A stretch of 64,000 nucleotides of DNA from Trichomonas vaginalis G3 (GCF_026262505.1 NC_067206.1:33309896-33373895), one strand, 5' to 3'; positions 41,128 through 50,846 are shown, numbered from the stretch's first letter. The notes: generated by a model from the sequence alone, not told the origin. Made by a program: numbers and translations.

Positions 41128-41426
41128 GGTTTCTTTTTAGTTGCTTTCTTCACGTCTGTCTCCAACTTGACTGTCTTTCTTCTTCGTCCGTAATGATACC
41201 AGTTACTTCCACCAGTCAATGGATCAAATGGTCTTTCGTAAGGGTTTCCATACATTCCATAGGGACCATACGGAAGAACTACTGGTGGAGAAGAAACATT
41301 TTCTTTAGCTCCATCGACTCTATTTAAATGCATTGTTTCACCTTTCATCTGGTCATTAAAGTCTTTTACGTGTTTTGCAAACTCATCGTCCTTTCCTAAA
41401 GCATTTTCTGACTCAGTCGCAACCAA
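41103..41426 (-). CDS. Unknown Pro/Gly- and Lys-rich protein, about 107 aa
   Basis: Open frame without an ATG (a TTG at 41426), so its 5' end may be damaged. The middle is Pro/Gly/Tyr-rich (PPVVLPYGPYGMYGNPYERP) and the C terminus basic (KKATKKKPRKRVIKQ). The last 8 codons and the stop lie inside the terminal inverted repeat. A basic tail is compatible with a DNA-associated virion protein; this is inferred only. Confidence 0.4.
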   Translation of the reverse strand: MVATESENALGKDDEFAKHVKDFNDQMKGETMHLNRVDGAKENVSSPPVVLPYGPYGMYGNPYERPFDPLTGGSNWYHYGRRRKTVKLETDVKKATKKKPRKRVIKQ

Positions 41427-41433
41427 ATTGGAT

Positions 41434-41640
41434 GCTTATTTATGAGCCCTATTTTATTTAATCTTAACTTCTTTGCAACCCAGCCTCCAATTTCCCTTTA
41501 TTTGCATCTAATGTCTTTGAAACCCTTCCTCCACTCATTTATTTACTGAGTCATAAGCTCCAAGTGCTTTTGCTCCAAATGCTAATGCTTTGTTCCCATT
41601 GCGCCTAAAGCTGCCCAAGCTACCATTTACACCATATTAA
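41434..41640 (-). pseudogene. Degenerate small structural gene remnants
   Basis: Read on the minus strand, short broken frames appear: MVAWAALGAMGTKH, then in another frame LAFGAKALGAYDSVNK, then MSGGRVSKTLDANKGKLEAG. The Ala/Gly-rich and Lys-rich pieces recall the small amphipathic proteins of E1 and E2. The region has several stops and frameshifts and is too decayed for a firm call. Confidence 0.3.
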
Positions 41641-41710
41641 AATCATCTCTCTCAATATTATCTCATAAAAGTTCTCGTTACTGGAGAAAGTCAATGAAAC
41701 ATAAGCGTTC

Positions 41711-41848
41711 TCACGGCTTCGCCCTCACCACTTGCGGTCTATCTAACTTCTTTCTTATCTCATCTATACGCTTCAAAATGTCTGAACAATTGCTAACATC
41801 TTCTACAACAGTTATTTCATCATGAATGACCTTCAAGAACAAGCTCAT
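41711..41848 (-). CDS. Small coiled-coil ORF, 45 aa
   Basis: ATG at 41848, stop at 41711-41713. The protein begins MSLFLKVIHDEITVVEDVSN and continues with a basic helix (ILKRIDEIRKKLDRP). No family was recognised; it is surrounded by broken genes and may be a fragment. Confidence 0.3.
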   Translation of the reverse strand: MSLFLKVIHDEITVVEDVSNCSDILKRIDEIRKKLDRPQVVRAKP

Positions 41849-41870
41849 TTAATATGCTATTAAAATCATC

Positions 41871-42733
41871 TCAATAATGAGTCCATCCTTTTCCATCTTT
41901 AGGTAGCACAACATCTTTCATTGAAGAAGGTTCGACAAGTCTTATGTTAAAACTTACTGACAAAGTTTGTTATACTATAATGCTTCGGCGGCGAATACAT
42001 GTAGTTTGAAAGACATAATATTGATTCTTCAGCAAATTCACTTTACTGGATTTATAACAATGTTCTCACGAGACCAAATACCACCAATTGACAATCTTGT
42101 AAGCAATCCTGCTGAACCTTCTACTGTAAACGTCGATGGTAACATTCCACGAAGGTCATCTATTGACATCGTTGAGTCACTGTATTTAAATATTTCTTAA
42201 AGCAATCGTCATTATCTAACCATGCAATAGCTTTGAAGTTTTCATTCGAATATACATCTGCTTCATTAAATGTAAAACCTGACTTCTTTGCAGAGATGAC
42301 TTTAAAATCTATTGAGTTTGTTTCAAAATTATATGCTATGGTAACTTCTGAAGGTAATGGATGCCCTTCCGCAGTCAGTTGTTCTCTCACTACCATTTGA
42401 AGCTTTGTATTAAAAACTTTCATGTCATCTCCTGTATCTAAGTTCACATACACAGCAACAGGGAAACTATCTTGCTTCTTTGTTTCATCATTATATCTCA
42501 AAACATTAAAGTTCTTCAATAATATTGTTCTTCCTGCTGGAATACTTCGAACCTGTCTGATTTCAATAGCTTTCTCACCTCCTACATACTCTACCCAGTG
42601 TCTTGGATATTCATAATATACTGACTTTCTTGAATTTTGGTAGGTTTCATCATAACATGTTCATAGTATATCTTTATACTCTTGTCAGTTAGACTCGGTG
42701 CTATGTTCTGAATATTTCTGACTTGCATTTTTA
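41871..42733 (-). pseudogene. Minor capsid protein, several frameshifts
   Basis: The ATG at 42733 opens MQVRNIQNIAPSLTDKSIKI. A shift near 42630 leads to the long frame ending at 42160 (FPVAVYVNLDTGDDMKVFNT, PSEVTIAYNFETNSIDFKVI). Further shifts give SIDDLRGMLPSTFTVEGSAG and finally RLVEPSSMKDVVLPKDGKGW before a stop at 41871. The VNLDTGDD...F...E pattern resembles the E1 minor capsid protein (VNLETTLQAFQEK). The start abuts the ATPase gene head to head, sharing a TTTTTAAT box. Confidence 0.5.
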
Positions 42734-42743
42734 ATGGAGATAA

Positions 42744-43631
42744 ATGAAGCATTTAATACATGACGTAGATGAAGACATGAATGAAACTACAGACAAACTT
42801 AACTCTTCTCTCATTCTTCCTTTCAGCAAGGACTATGAGTTCTGTTCAAATGGTGTGTATTTCTATTGTGGAAAGATGGGTTCAGGTAAGACATTTAACC
42901 TCATTCGTCATATTCTTATAACAGAACGTTTAGGAAATGACTCATATTATGACCAAATCATTATATCAGCAACTTCAGACTCTATGGATTCAACAGCGAA
43001 AACATTTATGTCAAAAGTTCAAGCCTCTGTCGTTAAAGTTCCAGACAGTGAACTCATTGAATTTCTTCAACGTTACATTCGACGTAAGAGGAAATATTAT
43101 GCCATCGTTGAATTTATACAGTCAGGAATGCAAAAGACTTCTGAGGAGATGGAAAGAATTATTGACAAACACCACTTACGTCAATACTCAGGAATTTACG
43201 ATATGAAACGACTTACAAACTACATTCTGTCAAAACTTTCAAAATACCCCTTCAAAAAATATCCATCAAACACTTTATTAGTTTGTGACGACTTCGCCGG
43301 AAAAGGTTTAGTGTCAAAACCAGACTCACCATTAGCTAACATCATTACTAAAGTCAGACATTACCACTTAACTGTAGCAATACTTATGCAAACATGGAGG
43401 TTTTTAGCTTTAAACATAAAACGTCTCATAACTGACTTCGTTATCTTTCAAGGTTTCTCACGCTATGACATTGAACTCATTTGGAAACAGTCAGGTATAA
43501 CATTACCTTTTGAAGAAATTTGGGAAGCATATAAGTCTCTCATCTCTCCTCGTTCATACCTTGAGATTCATATCATGACTAATACCATTAAAGTCAAAAA
43601 TATTCCATGGGAACGACCAACATTGTTTTAA
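42744..43631 (+). CDS. FtsK/HerA-type genome-packaging ATPase, 295 aa
   Basis: Intact. Walker A is GKMGSGKT at residues 43-50, Walker B is NTLLVCDDF with Asp181/Asp182, and the later segment HYHLTVAILMQTWRFLALNI is followed by FQGFSRYDIELIWKQSG, as in the packaging ATPases of Polintons and adenovirus-like/NCLDV elements (A32-like). It would translocate element DNA into capsids using ATP. The start is the ATG at 42744, just downstream of a shared T-rich box; an ATG at 42734 opens only a 9-codon frame. E2's counterpart is frameshifted. Confidence 0.85.
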   Translation: MKHLIHDVDEDMNETTDKLNSSLILPFSKDYEFCSNGVYFYCGKMGSGKTFNLIRHILITERLGNDSYYDQIIISATSDSMDSTAKTFMSKVQASVVKVPDSELIEFLQRYIRRKRKYYAIVEFIQSGMQKTSEEMERIIDKHHLRQYSGIYDMKRLTNYILSKLSKYPFKKYPSNTLLVCDDFAGKGLVSKPDSPLANIITKVRHYHLTVAILMQTWRFLALNIKRLITDFVIFQGFSRYDIELIWKQSGITLPFEEIWEAYKSLISPRSYLEIHIMTNTIKVKNIPWERPTLF

Positions 43632-44029
43632 AGTTTAACCTTCAATTGACTGATGGTAAACAAATTCCATGCATCTCTGTCGCCATTTCTGTTAATATTT
43701 TTGCTGTCATTCATATCATCCACTTCCCCATCCGTTAGCTTTTGAGGATATGCGTTAGAATAGCTGTTCTTAAATGAAGGCTTTTCACCTTTGAGAGCAT
43801 AAACTCTATAACTTTCTGCATACTTTATGTTTGAACCTCCTGAGCCATCATTGACATAAATTTTTATAGGCTTCCACCCTTTGTTCATGTTCCTGCTTCT
43901 TCCCTTTGCTCTTTTGTTCAGTAGTTCTACATCTTTATACACAGCTCCTGTCTCAGTGAATTCAACAATATTTTCATTCGTTAGCTTTACATTCAAACCC
44001 TTGTCGAGTATATTGTTCATTTCATACAT
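43628..44029 (-). CDS. Unknown Polinton protein, 133 aa
   Basis: The ATG at 44029 (MYEMNNILDKGLNVKLTNEN) is preferred to an upstream TTG because it sits behind the divergent T-rich box shared with the gene at 44055. The protein is mixed alpha/beta with a basic centre (NKRAKGRSRNMNKGWKPIKI) and a Gly/Ser turn (YVNDGSGGSN). It overlaps the ATPase stop by 4 bp, tail to tail. No family was recognised; the basic patch may contact nucleic acid. Confidence 0.5.
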   Translation of the reverse strand: MYEMNNILDKGLNVKLTNENIVEFTETGAVYKDVELLNKRAKGRSRNMNKGWKPIKIYVNDGSGGSNIKYAESYRVYALKGEKPSFKNSYSNAYPQKLTDGEVDDMNDSKNINRNGDRDAWNLFTISQLKVKL

Positions 44030-44054
44030 ATAAAAGGTTTTTATTCTATATGAA

Positions 44055-44696
44055 ATGAGAAGCAAATCCATCTTAGCTGGTGCCGTTAATGTTCCAATTG
44101 AACCAACATCAAATGTTGACTCACGAACGACAAACAATATTGTCATAAAGAACTATAGTTCGGAGTGTTTGAAAGAAAAAGAACCAGATCTTAAGTCGGG
44201 ACCTTCGGTCTTGGAGCATGGCGCCGTGAATTTAAACACAACTTCAAACGCTAACGCTACATCAGATGTTAAATTAGAGTATCCACCACTGGACCAAGTT
44301 CTTTCAAGAGAAGCCAACGACAACCCTTACACAAATGTTCAAACAAATCCTTCAGATAACTTAGACCATTACCTTCTTCAGTTATACCAAACAATTTTAC
44401 TCAAAGACGATAAGAAGCTTTTGACAAATCTTATAAGTAAGAACCAAATAATTCTAACAAAGGAGGACCTTGAAAATATTATATCACGAATAACAGGAAA
44501 GCAATGTGTCATTGACTATCTCGACCCTGAAATCGAATGCTGTGGTCAAACGCCACCATTCATGAAAATAGGTAACATCCGCATCATTGAAACACCAGGT
44601 ACTCCAGGAGTTGAGTTTAAGTATAAATATTCGAACGAGTATACAAAACTATCTACTTACTATAAGCTTTGTTTGAAATATGTTTTAGTAAATTAA
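44055..44696 (+). CDS. Unknown Polinton protein shared with E2, 213 aa
   Basis: Intact homologue of the frameshifted E2 gene 24338-25002. The N-terminal half is low-complexity (NTTSNANATSDVKLEYPPLD). The C-terminal half has helices (LYQTILLKDDKKLLTNLISK) and the conserved IECCGQTPPF. A small hairpin (GACC-TTC-GGTC near 44200) lies in the coding sequence without disturbing the frame. Presence in both complete Polintons implies a core role, but I cannot name it. Confidence 0.6.
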   Translation: MRSKSILAGAVNVPIEPTSNVDSRTTNNIVIKNYSSECLKEKEPDLKSGPSVLEHGAVNLNTTSNANATSDVKLEYPPLDQVLSREANDNPYTNVQTNPSDNLDHYLLQLYQTILLKDDKKLLTNLISKNQIILTKEDLENIISRITGKQCVIDYLDPEIECCGQTPPFMKIGNIRIIETPGTPGVEFKYKYSNEYTKLSTYYKLCLKYVLVN

Positions 44697-44932
44697 AGCA
44701 ATTTGTAATATCTATCCAAAACTTCTTCAACAGTATCGAACTCATCTTCATAATGCAAACCTAATCTTATTGACTTGGTGCAGTTTTCACTAACACAATA
44801 TTTTTCTGTTCTCTTGACTGACATAACTAATTCATTTGTTTCATCAAACAGCAACAACCAAAGTTCATGACCTAATACATAACATTCATACTTTATATTT
44901 TTAGCTCTGAGTTCTCTTGTAAGCTGTTGCAT
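44693..44932 (-). CDS. Unknown protein, 79 aa
   Basis: Intact ATG frame: starts MQQLTRELRAKNIKYECYVL, has GHELWLLLFDETNELVMSVK (a two-strand unit) and ends DTVEEVLDRYYKLL. No family was recognised. It overlaps the gene upstream on the same strand by 40 bp and the gene at 44055 by 4 bp, the tight packing usual in E3. Confidence 0.45.
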   Translation of the reverse strand: MQQLTRELRAKNIKYECYVLGHELWLLLFDETNELVMSVKRTEKYCVSENCTKSIRLGLHYEDEFDTVEEVLDRYYKLL

Positions 44933-45669
44933 TTAATATTTTCTAAAAAGTCAACTTCAACAGTCATTCGCACTGGTGCCTTCAGTTCTACAGGCTCTCC
45001 TTGAAAGTCAACAAGTCTGAATTGCATGTCTTTCAAATTATGAGGACTAATGCGAACCCATTTACCTAAATGAGTTGCTATGACAGGAACGTTTGGAATG
45101 AACATTGAATTGACTGCATAACAGAAGGATTTATATTCTACTGAACCTTTACTATTAACTCCTGAAATGCCTGTGACATTAGCTATTTTAGACTCAATGT
45201 ACAAACAATTACCATAACATACGTATGGAACAGATTTCATCTCAATCGTTTTGTCAACACTTTTCAAAGGAAATGTCATATGGTATGCTCCCAAAAGAAG
45301 TTGTACTCTATGACTCATTCTTGGTATCTTAAACTCTTTCGCATAACTGAACTTCAAAACTCCTGCAATAAGTTTAACATTCATTAAGTTTTCTCCGTTA
45401 TCCTTGTTTATTGTAGTACTTATGAGAGCATTTAACACTCCAGCTAATGTTTCCATCTTATATTCTACATTATTGTGAAATCTTATTTCGTGCTTCTTTC
45501 CATCTATTTCAAGCTCCATGAAATCTGTTTCATCTGTTATAACGAATGAAGCGATAGTATTGAAGTCAACCATTCTGAATGCAAGCGCCTCATTCTGTAG
45601 ACCTAAGTTTGTTTGTAGCTTTACTGTCCCGTATTCGTTTGGGTCTGTACTTTGCAAATAGAACAACAT
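44893..45669 (-). CDS. Penton-like minor capsid protein, 258 aa
   Basis: Intact, beta-rich protein. Near the C terminus it carries ISPHNLKDMQFRLVDFQGEP followed by VRMTVEVDFL, corresponding to SKDLSNIKFRITDLFDCDLE of the broken E2 gene 25498-26184. I take this ending as characteristic of the penton or vertex protein of trichomonad Polintons, a single jelly roll; the fold is inferred. The fibre gene starts head to head only 17 bp away, and a vertex protein next to its fibre is a sensible pairing. Confidence 0.6.
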   Translation of the reverse strand: MLFYLQSTDPNEYGTVKLQTNLGLQNEALAFRMVDFNTIASFVITDETDFMELEIDGKKHEIRFHNNVEYKMETLAGVLNALISTTINKDNGENLMNVKLIAGVLKFSYAKEFKIPRMSHRVQLLLGAYHMTFPLKSVDKTIEMKSVPYVCYGNCLYIESKIANVTGISGVNSKGSVEYKSFCYAVNSMFIPNVPVIATHLGKWVRISPHNLKDMQFRLVDFQGEPVELKAPVRMTVEVDFLENIKCNSLQENSELKI

Positions 45670-45686
45670 TTTATTCTCATTAAAAT

Positions 45687-48438
45687 ATGAGTATTAGCTG
45701 CATATGCGTATGAAGCTGACAGAGCTAAACGTTTATATTTTGGTCAATACTCTCTCACACTTACTGACAAATATATTGTTATCACTGATGGAAATACTGA
45801 GAAATACATAACATGGAAGGACTATGAAAAGTTTGACCCTATTTTAACTCCATGTACTATGCCATTTATAAAGGACGGTGAAATTATTGAAAAAGATAAT
45901 ACAACCGTATATAGGTCTGTTTATGAAGCATTAGAATATATGTTGAATCATAACCCAAAAAGATTCGATCCAAGCACTACACCATGTGCAATGCCTTTTA
46001 TTAAGGACGGTGAAATCGTAAGAGTTCCGGATTCAACGGTTTACACAGCTGTTCAAAACAGTTTACAAAACATTTTAGCGAATATCTTTAATTCAGAAAC
46101 TACAGAAATGAAATTACCATATATAACAGATGCTAAAGAAATTAAATCAAAAACGACAACATTATTTACGTCACTTAATGATTTAATGACTTATATCATT
46201 AATATTCCTGCACCAACTACAGGATTTGATCCAAACTCGACGGTTTGCAGTGTACCTTTCATAAATGACAGTTCATTAATTGCTTTAAGGGATTCGACAG
46301 TAAATGAATCATTAAAGGCGTCATTAATGAAAATCATTGATTTTAACTCATTCACGAATACATATAATTCATTCATTAATGTTTCATATGCTTCTAAAGA
46401 AGGTGAGCCAAAAACTATCGATAAAGCGGTGTATGAAATAAAAGCATCAACGACGAAATTGAATTCGTTAACTTTTGACGGTGATAGTTTCGTTAATGAC
46501 ATAACATCAGGGAAAACAATTTTAACGAAAGAATATTTAAAATCTCATGTTAGTGAGTTCGTTGAAATTGAAAAAGAAGGTGGAATTAAGTTCGATCCAC
46601 TGAATTTCATTTTCAGCTTAGCGAATGCAGGAATTAATTTTGCTGAATGGACAACTATACAGAGTGAAATAAATGCAATATGGACGTTTTTGGGGTCAAA
46701 AGCGGGCATGGGTGAGCTTGTAAATGCTGCAAGAACATTAGGTGAAACAGGAAATTTTGTAGATGGTTTTAAAAGACTTGTTTCAAATGTTTTAACAAAC
46801 ACAAAGAAATTATTTAGATATACCGTACATAACGGACGGATTTTCGAACAGATAGCAACAAACCCTCCGGTTATGGCTGCGTTGATGATGGTTAGAGATA
46901 TAAAACCACGTAACGACGGGAACGAAGAACATGAACAACAGGATACTGGTCGGGTTATTCGAGACATTAAAAACGTGTATCCTGAAGTTATTGATTTATT
47001 TAGAGGAGTTAATGATTCAATTTCAAAACATTCTATAACCCTCGATGAAGAGAATAAATTAACAGATTATATATTCGTCATTATTGCAGAACTAATGAAG
47101 AGAATAAATGAAAAAGGTATAGCTGATATCATTAATGTCAGCGATGTAATGATGAAAAGAAATTTTGACTCATTATTTACAAAACCGAAAACAGAATATA
47201 GTCTTTATGATGTAATTACGGAATTAATGAAAAAGATTAATGATAATAAGAGTTCTGGCGGAAGAGTTGAATTAGAAGTGAATGATGTTAATGAGAAATT
47301 AGCCGAAAAAGCAGACAAAAATGAGCTTTTAGCTCTGAGTGATAAAGTCAAGAACCACGTTCATTATATAACTTCAGACGAACAGATTATAACGGACTAC
47401 CATGGATATTTAACACGAAGTGATGAAGCGAAGACAAAAAATGTTAATGAAAGAAGATATAAATACATTCGTGCTAAAGGTTATGACATAAGCTGTACTG
47501 TACAGTATGATGTAGCTAAAGCACCAGAAGCATTTGGTTATACCGGTGAAATTTATGCCTCTACTTTCAATGTTAACGGTGTATTAGTTGAACCAAGATT
47601 TACTTTGAGAGTTAAGGCAAAAATAACGTTTGAAGATGCTATTAAAAGTAAAGCTGACAAAGTTGAACTCGAAGCAATGAACAAAGTTTTGAAATCTCAT
47701 AAACACAACATCTCCGATATAAATGAACTTCAAGCTACATTAGACAGTAAAGCCTACAAGAACCATACACATGAATCCTTCACTACTGTTAGAGCAGACG
47801 ACATAATATTGAACTTTGACCTTGGTTCAAGTGCACCATTAGAAAATCCAAGTACAAGCGTAAAAGATACTCTTAACAATTTAGATAAGAGTTGCAGGAA
47901 TATTGAAGATCATGCCAGAAACTTTGAAGCATATGAACTACCAGCAATGTTAGATAAGAAAGCTGACAAAACAGAGCTTCAAACATTAAAGACAGAAATA
48001 CTTCAAACATTATATCCTATAGGTTCTATTTATACGTCAATGAACTCAACAAATCCAGCAACAGTTCTGGGTTTCGGTACGTGGGAACAGATTGTAGATA
48101 AATTCTTATACTGTGCTAGATATTCAAAGCAAACGGGAGGTTCGAAGAAAATTAAAGAAGCAAACCTTCCACCGCACACTCATACAGGAACTACAAACAC
48201 AACAGGTAGTCATTCACATTCAATAACAAAAAGAGGTTATACAAATCTTGCAGCAGGTTCGGATAGACAGGGAATGAATAGATATGATATTTCAAGTGAC
48301 CCAGTAGATTCAAGCGCAGGTATTTTCTGTGGAACCACAGGAAATCATTCACACACTTTCACAACAAATCCAACAGGCTCGGGTGCAGATTATATGCCAC
48401 CATTTGTGACTGTATTCGCATGGTATAGAGTTCAATGA
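45687..48438 (+). pseudogene. Long phage-type fibre with tail-collar tip, frameshift near the start
   Basis: An 859-codon frame opens at the ATG at 45859. The same frame is open from about 45700 (AYAYEADRAKRLYFGQYSLT), and the likely true ATG at 45687 is one frameshift away. The head contains four degenerate ~45-residue repeats (TPCTMPFIKDGEII, TPCAMPFIKDGEIV, KLPYITDAKEI, TVCSVPFINDSSLI), then a long helical shaft with KADKxELxA heptads. The 147-residue tip (47995-48438) is YPIGSIYTSMNSTNPATVLG through VTVFAWYRVQ with HTHTG and HSHS metal-type pairs. The fibre is far longer than E2's, but the tip is about 92% identical. Confidence 0.75.
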
Positions 48439-48478
48439 ACGCGCTTGAGCCTAGAATAAAATCTTTAACTTTACATAA

Positions 48479-49563
48479 ATGAGCTTGAAAGAAGTATTCG
48501 AACAACATCCATGGAGGTCATTTAAGAAGTTCAATGAAGCTGCAAAGAGTTGGGGATTTACTAACAGAGCTGAAGTGAAAAGGTTCTTTGACAAAAATGT
48601 TGTACATCAAACAAAAATAAACCCTTACGACTACTTTTTACCAATTTACTCCAACACGAATGACGCATACCAATTTGACACTCTCATTCAAAGCAGAAAA
48701 GGAGGACATAACCCATTCCTCATCTTCATTAATGTTAACACTCGCAAAGCATATGCATATCCAATGAGGAATAAAGGAACTCGTGAAGTGTTAAGAGTTT
48801 TACAAAAGTTTGTAGCAGAACATAGCCCAAGTACTTTAACATCAGACCAAGACAGTGCATACCTCAGCAATGAAATCACAGATTTTCTCATTAAGCATAA
48901 CATAACTCACTACACTACTGAAGACCATAACCATAACATACTCGGCATCATAAACCGCTTCATAAGAACGCTCAGAGATTTAAACCAAGAGCGAGACTTT
49001 ACTGAAGAAACAATGAAACATTTTCTCGAAGTATATAATTCCTCAACACATTTACAACAGGACATACACCAAATTCAATGACACAACAACAAGAAGAAAA
49101 GTATATACAAAAGAAACGAAGCCAAACACAAAATATCAGAAATTCAACACAATTTACCCTCATTCCTGGTACAAAAGTTCGTGTAGTTCTTGACGACAAA
49201 CCGTTGACAAAGAAACGTTTAAGGTTAAGTAGAAACTATTATATCGTAGACTCTACGCAAGGTAATGGATATCTTATAAAAGCTGCTGACGACTCTATTG
49301 CGTTTTACCCTCGTCAGAAATTAGTTGAAAGTAGTAATGGCAAACTTGCTGAAACCATTGACGAAGCAAAGCGAGGAGTGGTTATTGAAATACTTGGCTA
49401 CAACATAAACGATGACACTTATAAAGTAAGATATGAAGGAGGCGTTGAAGATGTTATACCATCTAAGAACTTGAGAGAGTCAAAGCCAACACATCTGGGA
49501 CCATTAGAGCGGGAGTACTGGAAAGACAAAAATAAGCCAGAAAGAATAAGAAAATTCTTCTAA
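48479..49563 (+). pseudogene. Retrovirus-like integrase, one frameshift
   Basis: The first frame (48479-49081) begins MSLKEVFEQHPWRSFKKFNE (helical, HTH-like) and contains the rve core: DAYQFDTL (first Asp), TLTSDQDSAYLSNEI (second Asp). The region expected to hold the third carboxylate reads HNILGIINRFIRTLRD with no Glu. After a shift near 49040 the second frame continues TGHTPNSMTQQQEEKYIQKK and a C-terminal SH3/chromo-like domain (TLIPGTKVRVVLDDKPLTKK ... VRYEGGVEDVIPSKNLRESK). This is the same plan as E2's integrase (31224-32596). Confidence 0.75.
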
Positions 49564-49593
49564 AATAACTTTTTCATTAGATGTAAATCAGAC

Positions 49594-49629
49594 AAAATAT
49601 ATTTTAGGTGAAGAGGTGAGATCTCACCT
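49594..49629 (+). repeat. 36-bp AGATCT-palindrome inverted repeat, left copy in E3
   Basis: Contains GGTGAGATCTCACC (49615-49628) preceded by AAAATATATTTTAGGTGAAG. It matches the complement of 51838-51873 with one difference. The pair brackets the two KilA-N-type genes. Confidence 0.8.
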
Positions 49630-49649
49630 GTTTTCTAACATGGTCTAAA

Positions 49650-50050
49650 ACACACAAAACTCATGAATTTTGTGTGTTTTCAGCATTATTTTTTTGCATT
49701 ATGACACGAAGTGAACTTTTGCACTTCGTCAAAAACTCATGAATTTGTGTGTTTTCAGCATTATTTTTTTGCATTATGACACGAAGTGAACTTTTGCACT
49801 TCGTCAAAAACTCATGAATTTTGTGTGTTTTCAGCATTATTTTTTTGCATTATGACACGAAGTGAACTTTTGCACTTCGTCAAAAACTCATGAATTTTGT
49901 GTGTTTTCAGCATTATTTTTTTGCATTATGACACGAAGTGAACTTTTGCACTTCGTCAAAAACTCATGAATTTTGTGTGTTTTCAGCATTATTTTTTTGC
50001 ATTATGACACGAAGTGAACTTTTGCACTTCGTCAAAAACTCATGAATTCT
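49650..50050 (+). repeat. 76-bp tandem repeat, about five copies
   Basis: The unit (ATGACACGAAGTGAACTTTT, then GCACTTCGTC, AAAAACTCATG and a TTTTTTTGC run) recurs at 49701, 49776, 49852, 49928 and 50004. Each copy holds the hairpin ACGAAGTG / CACTTCGT around an 8-base loop. The region is non-coding, between integrase and the first KilA-N gene. Confidence 0.85.
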
Positions 50051-50100
50051 CATGAATTTCCTTAAGATAGAAAAAATAAAAAATAATTTTTAGGGTAGAA

Positions 50101-50114
50101 TGTTAGATCTAACA
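50101..50114. promoter_or_regulatory. Palindrome TGTTAGATCTAACA
   Basis: A perfect 14-bp palindrome with the AGATCT core, preceded by TTTTAGGGTAGAA as in E2's 44-bp repeats. It lies 121 bp before the KilA-N/T5orf172 start at 50235. Possible operator. Confidence 0.45.
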
Positions 50115-50234
50115 TGCTAACATAAACTTTATTTTTATTGAATTCAGCACAAAAATAATGAATTTCATTAGTTAGAAAAATAACGCTAATTTTATTTTTA
50201 TTTATTTTTTTTTATTTTGTATGTAAAGACAGTA

Positions 50235-50846
50235 ATGACAAACATTGAGTTTGAAACAGTTAGAAAGATAGACAATGACACCAAAGTGGTTAGAATAGGT
50301 GATTTAAACGTAAGATACTCAAAGAAATACAACAAATATTCTTTGTCAGACATTATATCTCCATCTGGAAAGAAAACAAACGACTGGGTTAGAAATGCTT
50401 CAACTCAGAAAATTTTGACAAGAAATCCTGAGCTTATGATATCAGTAAGATTCTATGGAACAAGAGCATATCTTATAGACAAAAGTCTTATACCAATAGT
50501 TTTGTTATGGTTAGACCCAGTTGTTGGATATAACTTCATAACATATGGTTCATTCGACTCAGAACGTTGCAGTGAAGGCTTACTTTACATCGTTCAGAAA
50601 CCGAAGGACTTCAACACAAAAAGATATAAGATAGGAAGGACATATAATATAACTCAAAGATATGACAGTACAGTCAATAGAGTCAAGGTTGTGTTTGTTA
50701 ATGATATGAGAGCTGCTGAAACAGAACTGCTTGAAGTTTTTGAGAAAATGTATGGTGCTCCCACGAAAGGTAAAGAAACGTTTGAAGTAGATGAGATAGA
50801 TAAAGCTATAAAATTATTTGACGAAGTTGCTGAAAAATACATGTAA
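50235..50846 (+). CDS. KilA-N/MSV199-like plus T5orf172 (GIY-YIG-like) protein, 203 aa
   Basis: The ATG at 50235 follows the leader TTTTGTATGTAAAGACAGTA shared with two other genes. Residues 10-100 form a KilA-N-type DNA-binding domain (KYNKYSLSDIISPSGKKTND, WVRNASTQKILTRNPELMIS, SLIPIVLLWLDPVVGYN). Residues 115-203 form a T5orf172 domain: GLLYIVQKPKDFNTKRYKIG, RTYNITQRYD and a conserved Glu in AAETELLEVFEK. T5orf172 domains belong to the GIY-YIG nuclease superfamily and commonly follow KilA-N or Bro domains in viruses. It may cut or bind DNA, probably as a regulator or host-interaction factor. Confidence 0.75.
   Translation: MTNIEFETVRKIDNDTKVVRIGDLNVRYSKKYNKYSLSDIISPSGKKTNDWVRNASTQKILTRNPELMISVRFYGTRAYLIDKSLIPIVLLWLDPVVGYNFITYGSFDSERCSEGLLYIVQKPKDFNTKRYKIGRTYNITQRYDSTVNRVKVVFVNDMRAAETELLEVFEKMYGAPTKGKETFEVDEIDKAIKLFDEVAEKYM

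Noticed and set aside
50217-50237. A tiny intron in the KilA-N leaders (GTATGT ... CAG)
   Set aside because: The donor- and acceptor-like words are only 14 bp apart, shorter than any intron I know from trichomonads, and no branch/acceptor element of the ACTAACACACAG type is present.
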